In this document: piece after piece, positions 56,266 through 64,000 of the stretch
Layout: every line of letters starts with the position of its first letter
Position numbering within the stretch: position 1 is the first letter of the stretch
Assembly: GCA_947631765.1 (NCBI GenBank)
Contig: CANRMP010000010.1
Span: forward strand, 1-64,000
Direction of reading: 5' to 3'
Source of the DNA: an uncultured Clostridia bacterium
GTDB taxonomy: Bacteria; Bacillota; Clostridia; Oscillospirales; CAG-272
Length of the DNA stretch: 64,000 bases
Position numbers and translations under genes: made by a program
The notes under the pieces: model-generated
Told to the model about the DNA's origin: nothing
What the model saw: only the letters and a program-made list of their open reading frames with translations
The model's database searches: none

Positions 56266-57510
56266 TTAATAGAGCGGGTATTTTGCGCAAATACCTGCCA
56301 CCTTTTCCGAAATTGCCTCGGCTCTTTCCTCGAAGCCGTCGCCGACGCAGTCTTTTATCAGGCGGGCGATAAGCATGAAATCCTCCTCCTTAAGCCCTCT
56401 GGTAGTGGCTGCCGGGGTTCCGAGCCTGAGACCGCTTGTAATAAAGGGTGACTGAGGGTCGTCCGGAACGGCGTTCTTGTTTGCCGTGATGTGGACAAGG
56501 TCAAGCCTTCTTTCAAGCTCCTTGCCGGTGATACCGAAGTTTTGCAAATCAAGCAGAATAAGGTGGTTGTCTGTGCCTCCGGATACCATGTTAAAGCCAC
56601 ATTCGCCGAGCCCCTTTGCAAAGGCGGCGGCGTTTTTCACGACGTTTGCACCGTAAACCTTGAAATCGTCCTTGAGCGCTTCGCCAAGGCAGACAGCCTT
56701 TGCGGCAATTGTGTGCATGAGCGGTCCGCCCTGCGTGCCCGGGAATATCGCCTTGTCTATAGCTTTGGCAAGCTCCCCCTTGCAGAGTATCATGCCGCCT
56801 CTCGGACCTCTTAAGGTCTTGTGCGTGGTTGTTGTCACAACGTCGGCGTACGGCACGGGAGAGGGATGCTGACCTGCGGCGACAAGTCCCGCAATATGCG
56901 CCATGTCGACCATGAAAAAGGCGCCGACCTTCTTTGCGATATATGCAAAACGTTCGAAATCTATAATTCTCGGATAAGCGGAGGCGCCGGCAACTATGAG
57001 CTTCGGGCGGCACTCCAGGGCGATTTTTTCAACCTCGTCGTAATCTATTCTCCCTGTCCTTGGCGAAACGCCGTAGGGGACGAAATTGTAAAGCATTCCC
57101 GAAATATTCACCGGGCTTCCGTGGGTGAGATGCCCGCCGTGAGCAAGATTCATGCCCATTACCGTGTCGCCCGGCTTTATAAGCGCGATGTATACCGCGG
57201 TGTTAGCCTGTGCGCCGCTGTGAGGCTGAACGTTGGCGTGGTCGGCTCCGAAAAGCTCCTTTGCCCGATCTCTTGCCAAATTCTCCACAACGTCGACGCA
57301 AGCGCAGCCTCCGTAATAACGCTTTCCCGGATAGCCCTCCGCGTACTTGTTTGTCAGCACGCTTGAGTTTGCGGCAAGCACCGCCTCACTCACAAAATTT
57401 TCAGAGGCGATAAGCTCTATGCCGTCCCTCTGACGCGCAAGCTCGCTTTTTATCGCATCGGCAAGCGCCGGATCGTATTTCTCCAAAAAATCAATGTTTT
57501 CTTTTATCAC
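56266..57510 (-). CDS. glyA: Serine hydroxymethyltransferase
   Basis: 414 residues, full length. PLP lysine in [16 protein letters not shown], plus [21 protein letters not shown] and [11 protein letters not shown]. It interconverts serine and glycine with tetrahydrofolate. The start is GTG at 57510 with GAAAGG 11 nt upstream; the ATG just before is out of frame. Transcribed alone. Confidence 0.97.
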   Translation of the reverse strand: MIKENIDFLEKYDPALADAIKSELARQRDGIELIASENFVSEAVLAANSSVLTNKYAEGYPGKRYYGGCACVDVVENLARDRAKELFGADHANVQPHSGAQANTAVYIALIKPGDTVMGMNLAHGGHLTHGSPVNISGMLYNFVPYGVSPRTGRIDYDEVEKIALECRPKLIVAGASAYPRIIDFERFAYIAKKVGAFFMVDMAHIAGLVAAGQHPSPVPYADVVTTTTHKTLRGPRGGMILCKGELAKAIDKAIFPGTQGGPLMHTIAAKAVCLGEALKDDFKVYGANVVKNAAAFAKGLGECGFNMVSGGTDNHLILLDLQNFGITGKELERRLDLVHITANKNAVPDDPQSPFITSGLRLGTPAATTRGLKEEDFMLIARLIKDCVGDGFEERAEAISEKVAGICAKYPLY

Positions 57511-57622
57511 ACCTTTTTCCGCCTTTCATTTTATCTTCTTTTTTTAAGAAAAGGACAAAGACGCGGCACATAAGGGCGCCCGCCTGTCCTTTCGCTTTTT
57601 GTCTTTAATTATATTTTATCAT

Positions 57623-57651
57623 ACCCTTGCAAAAATGTAAATACCTTTTTT
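57623..57651 (-). promoter_or_regulatory. Promoter of glyA
   Basis: Minus strand TTTACA (57646-57651), 17-bp spacer, TAAAAT (57623-57628). The ~110-nt leader holds an 8-bp stem AAAGGACA/TGTCCTTT (57550-57557 with 57595-57602) around a GC-rich interior. The rest of 57652-57983 shows only the AT-rich promoter side of the lipoprotein gene. Confidence 0.7.
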
Positions 57652-57998
57652 TCTTTTTATTCGGCATGAGAGGCGCAAAAGAGCGCAAATTTTCAAAATG
57701 CGGCTTTGGTTTGCCCTATTAAATTTAAAAAAAGTCGAACGGAATTTCCAAAAAAACCGACGGGGTGCGGGATTGCTTTTTTGCTTTTTTTCGAAAAAAT
57801 GCTGCAAATGCGGGAGACTTTTCTGATTGAGAGCGGCTCTTTATTTAAAAAAGATAAGTTTTTTCCTCTCGCTCTATCTTATTAACAGCGGAGTAACAAA
57901 TATGTAACAATAAGTTCAAATATTGCCGCTATAATAAAAGTAAGCAACTACATATCCATAGAACTTTTTAATTCAAAGGTTTTGTGAAAGGAGAAACT

Positions 57999-58715
57999 AT
58001 GAAAAACCTTAGAGTAATTTCGCTTTTAATGGCAGCCCTTATGATTCTTTCGGTGGTTTTCATTTCCTGCTCGGGCAGCGGAAATTCCAAAAATACAACC
58101 ACCCTGAAGCCGGCTAAAACAACGGCTCCTCTTCCCGACCGTCCGGATACAAAGCCCGAAGAGCAGCTTCCCGGGATCCCCGATCCGGAGACGCCCGTTG
58201 CAGCAGGCGACGAATTTGACGCATGGCATTCCGACCACCAGTCAAATGTAGTCCAAATTCTCAACGTCACCTCGTCTGACATCACCCCCTACAATGACAC
58301 AACCGAAACCTTTCCGAGCCTGTATGACCAGGATCTTACCACAAAGCTCGGCGGCACAACCGGCACGCAAACGGTAACCCTTATTATCGAGTGCGCTCCT
58401 AACACAAAGCTTGCAAGCTATGCGATCGTTACCGCAGGCGACTCGGCAACTTACGAGCGTACACCCGGCGCATGGACGCTTTACGGCACCAACGCAGATC
58501 CCACAACCGCAACCGACGATGACTGGAAAGTGCTCGACGACGTTAAGAACGCCGGCACCGAAAATGTAAACGACACCGGATTCGCATACGACATTGACGC
58601 CGCAAATCAGGCTGAATATACCCACTACAAGATGGTATTCACTATGGGCGTTCGCTATGAGTACACTCTCTCGGGATTCCAGCTCAGCGAGCTCTTCTTC
58701 TACGCAGCGGCATAA
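57999..58715 (+). CDS. Lipoprotein with discoidin (F5/8 type C)-like domain
   Basis: 238 residues from the ATG with AAAGGAG 5 nt upstream (an earlier GTG at 57984 covers that site). Lipobox FISC, a Thr/Pro-rich spacer (about 27-70), then a beta-sandwich domain (about 80-238) with NVTSSDITPYNDT, LYDQDLTTKLGG and a late GVRYEYTLSGFQLSELFFY, the pattern of carbohydrate-binding discoidin domains. Probably a surface glycan-binding lipoprotein; no enzyme domain. Followed by its own terminator. Confidence 0.75.
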   Translation: MKNLRVISLLMAALMILSVVFISCSGSGNSKNTTTLKPAKTTAPLPDRPDTKPEEQLPGIPDPETPVAAGDEFDAWHSDHQSNVVQILNVTSSDITPYNDTTETFPSLYDQDLTTKLGGTTGTQTVTLIIECAPNTKLASYAIVTAGDSATYERTPGAWTLYGTNADPTTATDDDWKVLDDVKNAGTENVNDTGFAYDIDAANQAEYTHYKMVFTMGVRYEYTLSGFQLSELFFYAAA

Positions 58716-58749
58716 GCATAAAAGAAGCATAATCACATATAAACCCTCT

Positions 58750-58782
58750 GCCCCGCGGCTTTACCTGCGGGGCTTGCTTTTT
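58750..58782 (+). terminator. Terminator of the discoidin-like lipoprotein gene
   Basis: GCCCCGC (58750-58756) pairs with GCGGGGC (58767-58773), then TTGCTTTTT. Confidence 0.85.
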
Positions 58783-58893
58783 GCCTTATTTTGCATTTGA
58801 CGCCGCAATGCTAAGTCGCGGCGTTATTTTAATGTTTTTTTCTGTTTTTGGAATATAATAGATTAAAAAATGTATAAAGCGGAGGAAACACAC

Positions 58894-58947
58894 ATGGAAA
58901 AAGAGCTTTAAGCCCTTGAGAGGAGCCTTAAGGAGGGAGAAAACTGA
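58894..58947 (+). pseudogene. Very short decayed reading frame
   Basis: GGAGG stands before an ATG that reads only MEKEL and TAA; the same frame continues ALERSLKEGEN to a TGA. It looks like a small gene cut by a stop, or by chance. A terminator hairpin follows at 58966. Confidence 0.3.
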
Positions 58948-58965
58948 AAAAAGCATAAAAAATCA

Positions 58966-59003
58966 AGAGGCTGTCACGAAAGCTTTTCGCGACAGCTTCT
59001 TTG
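58966..59003 (+). terminator. Terminator-like hairpin
   Basis: AGAGGCTGTC (58966-58975) pairs with GACAGCTTCT (58991-59000, one G-T), with CGAAAG/CTTTTCG-type pairing inside, followed by TTGCG. Confidence 0.6.
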
Positions 59004-59066
59004 CGTGTCACCGCTTGAGCGAGGTTGACCATGTGTATATTTTTTCTGCTTTTGCGGTTTTTAAAT

Positions 59067-59129
59067 AGCCGGCGCGGATGCAATGCCATTACGACGGCGG
59101 GGCGCCAAAATCGTAATGAGCCGGCGCGG
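59067..59129. repeat. Small nested repeat
   Basis: The 11-mer AGCCGGCGCGG occurs at 59067-59077 and again at 59119-59129; between them CATTACGA (59087-59094) and TCGTAATG (59111-59118) form an 8-bp hairpin. The rest of 59001-59179 shows no gene. Confidence 0.6.
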
Positions 59130-59179
59130 CGGAGAGTAAAGGGTATTTTTCGCCCCTTGCCGCGCCCATACGGTAGCTG

Positions 59180-59710
59180 TCAGAGAAACTCAACCTTGCC
59201 GGTGTCGATTTTGTAAAGAGCGCACATGGCGTCAATGCCGAGCTTTTCTTTAATTACGCCTGCCGAGTGGAGTGCGTTTTTAATACACGCCTTTTCGGGG
59301 TCTGTTTCACCGTTAAGCGCTGTCTCGATAACGTCTGTTATCTGCTTGATAAAGCCGTGCCCCTCTTTATTCAGCGCGGCGCCTACCGCCCCGCAGCCTG
59401 TGTGAGCAAGCACAAGCACAAGCGGTGTTTTAAGGTGACTTACAGCGTACTCTATGCTTGCAAGCTCTGTATTTCCCACTGTATTTCCGGCGGTGCGAAT
59501 GACAAAAAGCTCGCCTATTCCCGCGGAGAATATTGCCTCGGGAATGACTCTTGAGTCCGAGCAGGTGATGACTGTCGCATAGGGCGTCTGCCCGTTCTGC
59601 GCCGTATATTCGCGCTTTTTTGCCGATATATCCGCGTCAGGGGCAGCAGAGGAAAGGTATTTTTTATTTCCTTCTTTAAGTCTTGTCAGCGCATCTGATG
59701 ATGATATCAT
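59180..59710 (-). CDS. Beta-class carbonic anhydrase
   Basis: 176 residues. Zinc and catalytic residues are visible: Cys50-Ser-Asp52-Ser-Arg54 (ITCSDSRV) and His103-x-x-Cys106 (AHTGCGAVG), with VIRTAGNTV between. It hydrates CO2 to bicarbonate in the cytoplasm. No signal peptide. It lies 36 nt after galT on the same strand and may share its transcript. Confidence 0.96.
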   Translation of the reverse strand: MISSSDALTRLKEGNKKYLSSAAPDADISAKKREYTAQNGQTPYATVITCSDSRVIPEAIFSAGIGELFVIRTAGNTVGNTELASIEYAVSHLKTPLVLVLAHTGCGAVGAALNKEGHGFIKQITDVIETALNGETDPEKACIKNALHSAGVIKEKLGIDAMCALYKIDTGKVEFL

Positions 59711-59745
59711 ATTTTTTTCCTTTCATATATCGCGTTTTGCGGAAT

Positions 59746-61284
59746 TTATGCTTTGTTTACGCTCTCGATAAAGCGGGAGAACGCCTCGCGTCCCTCTTTT
59801 GTGCACTTGTAAACGCCGGCGTGCTCAAGAACCGTTTCGAAGGTCGCGCCGATTTCTTTTTTAAGTATCTCCTCGGTGTTGTCCTTTGTAAAGGTGTATT
59901 TGTCCTTGAAGGCGGCAAACCAGTCTGCGTGTTTTTCAAGCTCGGGAATTTTTGAAAAGGAGGTGTTTGAGAGAATCGCTTCTTTCATAAGCTCCATTTC
60001 GCCAAGTAAGCGTGAGGGAAGGACCGCAAGCCCCATGACCTCTATAAGCCCGATGTTTTCCTTTTTGATGTTGTGTACCTCGGAGTGCGGGTGGTAGAGC
60101 CCCAGCGGGTGCTCTTTTGTCCTTATGTTGTTTCTCAGCACAAGGTCAAGCTCAAAAAGATTGTTCCGCATACGCGCTATCGGGGTGACGGTGTTGTGAG
60201 GTGCGCCCTCCTTTTCTATCTCATCGGGCGTGTCCTTGGTCAGCTTGCCAAAGCTTAGTATATTTGCCTCGGGGTCGCTGTAGGCACGCCAACATTCAAG
60301 AATTTTGTTTGCAAGAGCGGCAAGCCTTTCCTTGTCTGAACCGCACAGGCGAATTACCGACATGTGCCACTTTACAATCCCCGCCTTTATATCCTCAAAG
60401 CCTTTGAAGGATATTTCGCTTTCTATCGGCGCTTTTGCCATGGCGAAGGTGTGGCACCCGCCCTGCATGTGGTCGTGCGAGAGAATGGAGCCGCCGACAA
60501 TTGGCAGGTCGGCGTTTGAGCCGATAAAGTAATGCGGGAATTTTTCGACAAAGCCAAGCAGCTTTTTAAAGGTCGAAAGGGTGATTTTCATCGGCGTGTG
60601 CTTTGAGTTTAAAACTATGCAGTGCTCGTTGTAGTATACGTACGGGGAATATTGCATTCTCCAGTCCTCACTGTCAAGACTTATCGGTATAAGCCGTATG
60701 TTCTGACGCGCCGGCTTTTGCAGATTTCCCGCGTACCCTTCGTTTTCAACGCAGAGCAGGCATTTCGGATAGCCGCTTTGAGGCATGTTCTTTGCCGCTT
60801 CAATGGCTTTCGGATCCTTTTCCGGCTTGCTGAGATTTATTGTTATTTCAATGTCCCCGTATTTGCCGCTGTATATCCATTTTTTATCTTTTTTAACACG
60901 GTAGGTTCTTATGTAGTTCGAGTTTTTCGAGAGATTGTAAAAATAGTCGGTCGCCTCTTTTGGGGAGCTTTGATATTTTTTGTTGAAGACGTCAATGACA
61001 GTTGAGGGGAACGGGGTCACAAGCCCCATTATTTTTGTGTCAAAGAGGTCTCTTGAGGTAACGCCGTTGTCGCTTATTTGCCCATGCTCAAAGGCGTAGT
61101 CGCAAAGCCCGTCAAGTATTTCAGAGAGCTCAAGAGGGGGCGCCTCGCAAGAGCTATAGGCATCAAGCCCCAACAGCTCGCACAGCCTGTTTGCCGTGTA
61201 TATTTTGTCTGCCTCGGATATGAGCATATGAGATATCGAATATTCGATAAACGCCGCGATAAGTTTGTTAATTTCCACCGCCAT
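59746..61284 (-). CDS. galT: Galactose-1-phosphate uridylyltransferase, Firmicutes type
   Basis: 512 residues, the long GalT type 2 of Gram-positives. The active-site histidines are in GGSILSHDHMQGG (about 266-277), and SKHTPMKITLSTF and LYHPHSEVHNIKKENIGLIE are family-specific. It makes UDP-galactose in the Leloir pathway. No galK or galE adjoins it. A galactose source from the GH97 enzyme would fit. Confidence 0.95.
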   Translation of the reverse strand: MAVEINKLIAAFIEYSISHMLISEADKIYTANRLCELLGLDAYSSCEAPPLELSEILDGLCDYAFEHGQISDNGVTSRDLFDTKIMGLVTPFPSTVIDVFNKKYQSSPKEATDYFYNLSKNSNYIRTYRVKKDKKWIYSGKYGDIEITINLSKPEKDPKAIEAAKNMPQSGYPKCLLCVENEGYAGNLQKPARQNIRLIPISLDSEDWRMQYSPYVYYNEHCIVLNSKHTPMKITLSTFKKLLGFVEKFPHYFIGSNADLPIVGGSILSHDHMQGGCHTFAMAKAPIESEISFKGFEDIKAGIVKWHMSVIRLCGSDKERLAALANKILECWRAYSDPEANILSFGKLTKDTPDEIEKEGAPHNTVTPIARMRNNLFELDLVLRNNIRTKEHPLGLYHPHSEVHNIKKENIGLIEVMGLAVLPSRLLGEMELMKEAILSNTSFSKIPELEKHADWFAAFKDKYTFTKDNTEEILKKEIGATFETVLEHAGVYKCTKEGREAFSRFIESVNKA

Positions 61285-61433
61285 GACCTCCTGTGTTTTT
61301 GACGTCCCATAAATTTCATCATATATAAATTATATCATCAAATATACCGCTTGTCAATCGTTTTTCACTTAATCGCAAGCCATGCAGCTCCCAAATGACA
61401 GAAAAAACTTCACCTTACCGAAAAATCAATATT

Positions 61434-61490
61434 TTTTAAAAGTTCTTGGGGGAGGTTCAAGGAGGGGATTCTTTCAAGAACCCCCTCCTT
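61434..61490. repeat. Terminator-like hairpin of the TTTAAAAGTT family
   Basis: AAGGAGGGG (61459-61467) pairs with CCCCTCCTT (61482-61490) and TTCTT with AAGAA inside. The preceding TTTAAAAGTTCTTG matches that before the hairpin at 48788-48832. Confidence 0.7.
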
Positions 61491-61496
61491 GCTTTT

Positions 61497-61560
61497 CCAA
61501 TGCCCGCCGCGCGGGCATTGGTCATGAACAGACACCGCCCCTTGCGGGCGGTATCTGTTC
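61497..61560. repeat. Two more tandem hairpins
   Basis: CCAATGCCCGC-CGC-GCGGGCATTGG (61497-61521, perfect) and GAACAGA-C-ACCGCCC / GGGCGGT-A-TCTGTTC (61526-61560, one mismatch). They stand between galT and the Na/Pi transporter with no T-tract; together with the hairpin before them they fill most of 61434-61575. Confidence 0.8.
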
Positions 61561-61575
61561 ACTCACTCAATACCC

Positions 61576-63333
61576 CTAAAGCGCATACTTACGGCGGTAT
61601 TCTTTGTATTTTTCTTCAAATTCGCCGTGGGAGGTTTTGACCTCCTCAAGGTACTTATGCACGTCGAGGGCGTCATATCTCATAATTTCGATAACACAGC
61701 CGGCGATATTGGAGCAATGGTCAGCCACTCTCTCGCAATTTGTAATGATATCCGAGAGGACGAAGCCGTGCTCCATACTGCATTCATTCTTTTGCAGGCG
61801 GAGGATGTGGTTGAGCTTGATTTGGTTTTTAAGGTAGTCAACCGTCTGTTCAAGGGGCTCGACAAGGGAGGCAGCCTCAACGTCGTTACTCACAAAGGCG
61901 TTGATTGCGATGTCGAGTATTTCGTTTATCGCGCTTGCAAGCACGTGCATTTCGTGGAGCGCCTCTTCGGAGAAATGCACCTGTTTTTCATTTATTTCGG
62001 CGGCGGAGCGGGATATATTGACCGCGTGGTCGGAGATTCGTTCAAGGTCGCCTATGACGTGCAGAATTTTAGTGACCTCGCGGCTGTCGCTTTCGCTCAC
62101 GCTTCGGCTTGAGAGCTTGACAAGGTAGGTGCCGAGCGCGTCCTCGTACTTGTCGACCACCGATTCGTAGACGTCTATTTCGTGCGCTTCCTGCTCGTCG
62201 TACTTTTCAAGCAGCTTAAGAGAGCGTTTTAAGACGTCGCGCGAGAGGATTGCCATATCCTTTGCGACGATTCCCGCCTGTTCGACAGCGATTGAAGGAG
62301 TTGTCAAAAGTCGCTCGTCAAGCAGGGTCTTTTCGGCGTCGGTTTTCTTTTCGCGGATTGTAAGCTTTGCCAAGGTTTCAAGGCTCTTATAGAAGGGCAA
62401 AATGGCAAGAGCGGAGACAAGCTTGAATATGCTGTGCACGACGGCGACGCCTATGGTGCCGATTTTCGCGCCGGCAAAGGGATAGTCGATAAAGATATCG
62501 AGCAGATAGTAGCCGCCCATAAAGACCGCGGCGCCGATGATATTAAAATAAAGATAGATCATTGCGGCGCGCTTGCCGTTTTTGGTCGAGCCTATCGAGG
62601 AGAGCAGAACGGGAACGCAGGCTCCGATATTAAGTCCCATGATAATAGGGAAGGCGGTGCCGTAGGTGACAGCGCCCGTTGTCGTGAGCGACTGGAAGAT
62701 ACCGACCGACGCCGAGGAGGACTGCACAATGGCAGAAAGGAGAGTTCCCGAGAGCACGCCGAGAAGGGGATTTTCGAACATCGTCAGGATCGAGCGGAAG
62801 GAGGGACTGCTCTCAAGCCCCGAAACCGAGCTTGACATATAGTCCATGCCTATCATAAGAACCGCAAAGCCGAGCAGAACGACACCGATATTTTTCTTGA
62901 CGTCCTTTTTGGAAAACATAAGCAGCGCAATTCCGATAAACGCCAAAATCGGCATCCACGCCGAGGGTTTTAGAAAATTAAGAGCGGTTGAAAGCTCGTC
63001 TGCTCCGTTTCCGATTCCCGAAAGACCTGTAATCCACGCCGTGACCGCAGTTCCGACGTTTGCGCCTATAATAACGCCCACCGCCTGAGTCAGGGTCATA
63101 GCCTCGGAGTTGACAAAGCCGACTACCATGACGGTTGTCGCCGAGGAGGACTGAATGACGGCGGTCACAATGCTTCCGAGGAGAAAGCCTTTTATGGGAT
63201 TTGAGGTCATTTTGCTTAAAAAGACCTTCAGCTTTGAGCCCGCGCTTTTTTTGAGTGCGTCGCCCATGACGTGCATTCCGTAAAGAAAGAGGGAAAGCCC
63301 GCACACGAGGGTCAAAATATCGAATATACTCAC
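61576..63333 (-). CDS. Na+/phosphate cotransporter with PhoU-like domain
   Basis: 585 residues from GTG 63333, 7 nt after AGAGG; a further upstream start (63405) would add a basic, unlike-family extension. Eight or more membrane helices with the duplicated motif QSSSATTV and QSSSASVG of the NptA/PNaS family, then a cytoplasmic helical PhoU-like domain (about 330-560; DLERISDHAVNI and NCERVADHCSNI). It imports phosphate with sodium. Adjacent to a PhoR-like kinase on the same strand. Confidence 0.92.
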   Translation of the reverse strand: MSIFDILTLVCGLSLFLYGMHVMGDALKKSAGSKLKVFLSKMTSNPIKGFLLGSIVTAVIQSSSATTVMVVGFVNSEAMTLTQAVGVIIGANVGTAVTAWITGLSGIGNGADELSTALNFLKPSAWMPILAFIGIALLMFSKKDVKKNIGVVLLGFAVLMIGMDYMSSSVSGLESSPSFRSILTMFENPLLGVLSGTLLSAIVQSSSASVGIFQSLTTTGAVTYGTAFPIIMGLNIGACVPVLLSSIGSTKNGKRAAMIYLYFNIIGAAVFMGGYYLLDIFIDYPFAGAKIGTIGVAVVHSIFKLVSALAILPFYKSLETLAKLTIREKKTDAEKTLLDERLLTTPSIAVEQAGIVAKDMAILSRDVLKRSLKLLEKYDEQEAHEIDVYESVVDKYEDALGTYLVKLSSRSVSESDSREVTKILHVIGDLERISDHAVNISRSAAEINEKQVHFSEEALHEMHVLASAINEILDIAINAFVSNDVEAASLVEPLEQTVDYLKNQIKLNHILRLQKNECSMEHGFVLSDIITNCERVADHCSNIAGCVIEIMRYDALDVHKYLEEVKTSHGEFEEKYKEYRRKYAL

Positions 63334-63459
63334 TTTTGCCTCTATATTGCCTGTTTTGTGATTTATTATATTCGATTTTAGTCGATTTTTGTAAAGTCTG
63401 TGCAATCGCCGTGTAAAATCCGCGTAAAATTTTGCGGCATCAGCCTCTCTTTTAAAAAA

Positions 63460-64000
63460 TCAGAAGGTGACGGTGATTGTGGTGCCTTTGCCGAGGGTGC
63501 TTTCGGTGTTTATTGAGGCGTGCAGATAAATTGCGGCGTGCTTAACAATCGAGAGCCCGAGCCCGGTGCCGCCGATTTCCTTTGAGTGGCTTTTGTCTAC
63601 ACGGTAAAAACGCTCGTAAATTCGCGGAATTTCGGCGGGCGGTATGCCGATGCCTGTGTCGCTTACCGAGAAGAAGGGGCGTTTTTCCTTTTCTCCGACG
63701 GATATTGTCACGCTTCCGCCCACGTTGTTGTATTTTATGGCGTTGTCGCAGAGATTGTATATCATATCCTCAACAATGTTGTAATTTCCGACTACAAAGC
63801 TGCTTTGCCCCTCGAGAGTTATAGTTATGTCCTTCTTTTGCGCGATGCTTGTAAGGCGCTCCTTCACCCCGAGGGCGCACTCGTAAAGGTCGATGTCGGT
63901 CTTGTCATACGGAATTTCGCCGCCGTCAAGCCGCGAGAGCTTTATTATGTCCTCGATAAGCGAGAGCATACGCGAGGATTCCTTGCAGATATTGTCGGCA
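63460..64000 (-). CDS. Sensor histidine kinase, C-terminal part (PhoR-like), cut by the window edge
   Basis: The last 180 residues: end of the HisKA helix (MLSLIEDIIKLSRLDGG), N box NLCDNAIKYN, G1 SDTGIGIP, F box ERFYRVD, G2 GGTGLGLSIVKH. The gene continues beyond 64000. Sequence style and the Na/Pi transporter next to it suggest the phosphate sensor PhoR, but other kinases share these motifs. Confidence 0.85.
   Translation of the reverse strand, partial: ADNICKESSRMLSLIEDIIKLSRLDGGEIPYDKTDIDLYECALGVKERLTSIAQKKDITITLEGQSSFVVGNYNIVEDMIYNLCDNAIKYNNVGGSVTISVGEKEKRPFFSVSDTGIGIPPAEIPRIYERFYRVDKSHSKEIGGTGLGLSIVKHAAIYLHASINTESTLGKGTTITVTF

Overview
The window looks like a chromosomal piece of an anaerobic, spore-forming, Gram-positive gut bacterium of the class Clostridia (Oscillospirales/Christensenellales-like by general character; this placement is inference). 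The signs are a manganese-catalase-type coat gene remnant (cotJC), a TnpV/thioester-protein conjugative element typical of gut Firmicutes, lipoprotein glycosidases, cell-wall proteins with (x)TG-type sorting ends and AAGGAGG ribosome sites. Most genes have strong -35/-10 promoters and hairpin terminators that can be read by eye. No rRNA, tRNA or CRISPR array was seen.

Left part (1-12.0 kb): the accessory end of an integrative conjugative element (ICE), all on the minus strand. It holds a lipoprotein, a thioester-domain surface protein, a set of small element-specific proteins and one giant methylase/helicase protein. That protein lacks its ATP-binding helicase lobe and contains a tnpV-like gene in another frame with its own ribosome site. 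An unusual cluster of perfect hairpins, the last three enclosed by an outer stem (a cloverleaf), lies upstream of the giant gene. The element ends against a 5'-truncated cotJC at about 12.01 kb, where both neighbouring genes are broken. A decayed AAA ATPase gene (12.7-13.5 kb) follows.

13.8-22.4 kb (minus): a GH43-type glycosidase lipoprotein and a complete F-type ATP synthase operon (atpI-B-E-F-H-A-G-D-C). Its c subunit carries a sodium-type binding pattern and its epsilon subunit lacks the C-terminal helices. 22.7-30.7 kb: two large wall-anchored surface proteins, one a duplicated repeat protein fused to an SGNH esterase domain, the other carrying about 23 CxxC pairs. Between them lies a small gene whose ribosome site sits in a hairpin, followed by an array of short palindromes.

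31.3-43.0 kb (plus): an alpha-L-rhamnosidase with an AraC regulator; a zinc-uptake operon (zur-znuA-znuC-znuB) with a perfect Fur-family operator, continuing into a small ferredoxin:thioredoxin-reductase-like protein and a thioredoxin; a ferritin-like protein; and a GH97 glycosidase with accessory modules. 43.1-48.8 kb: trpS with an aminotransferase, two uncharacterised genes transcribed away from a pair of nearly identical divergent promoters, a tiny Cys-rich membrane peptide and an RDD membrane protein.

48.8-55.0 kb (minus): a polyamine operon speA-speE-speB-CANSDH-nspC, encoding two routes to spermidine-type polyamines, preceded by a ~385-nt leader with a long-range stem and an intrinsic terminator. 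This leader is the best candidate here for an undescribed regulatory RNA. 55.2-64 kb: a cytoplasmic GH76-like protein, glyA, a lipoprotein, beta-carbonic anhydrase, galT, a Na/phosphate cotransporter with a PhoU-like tail, and the end of a PhoR-like histidine kinase running off the right edge. The carbohydrate enzymes (GH43, GH78, GH97, GH76, SGNH esterase, GalT) suggest scavenging of plant and yeast glycans; the ATPase c subunit and Na/Pi transporter suggest sodium-based energetics.
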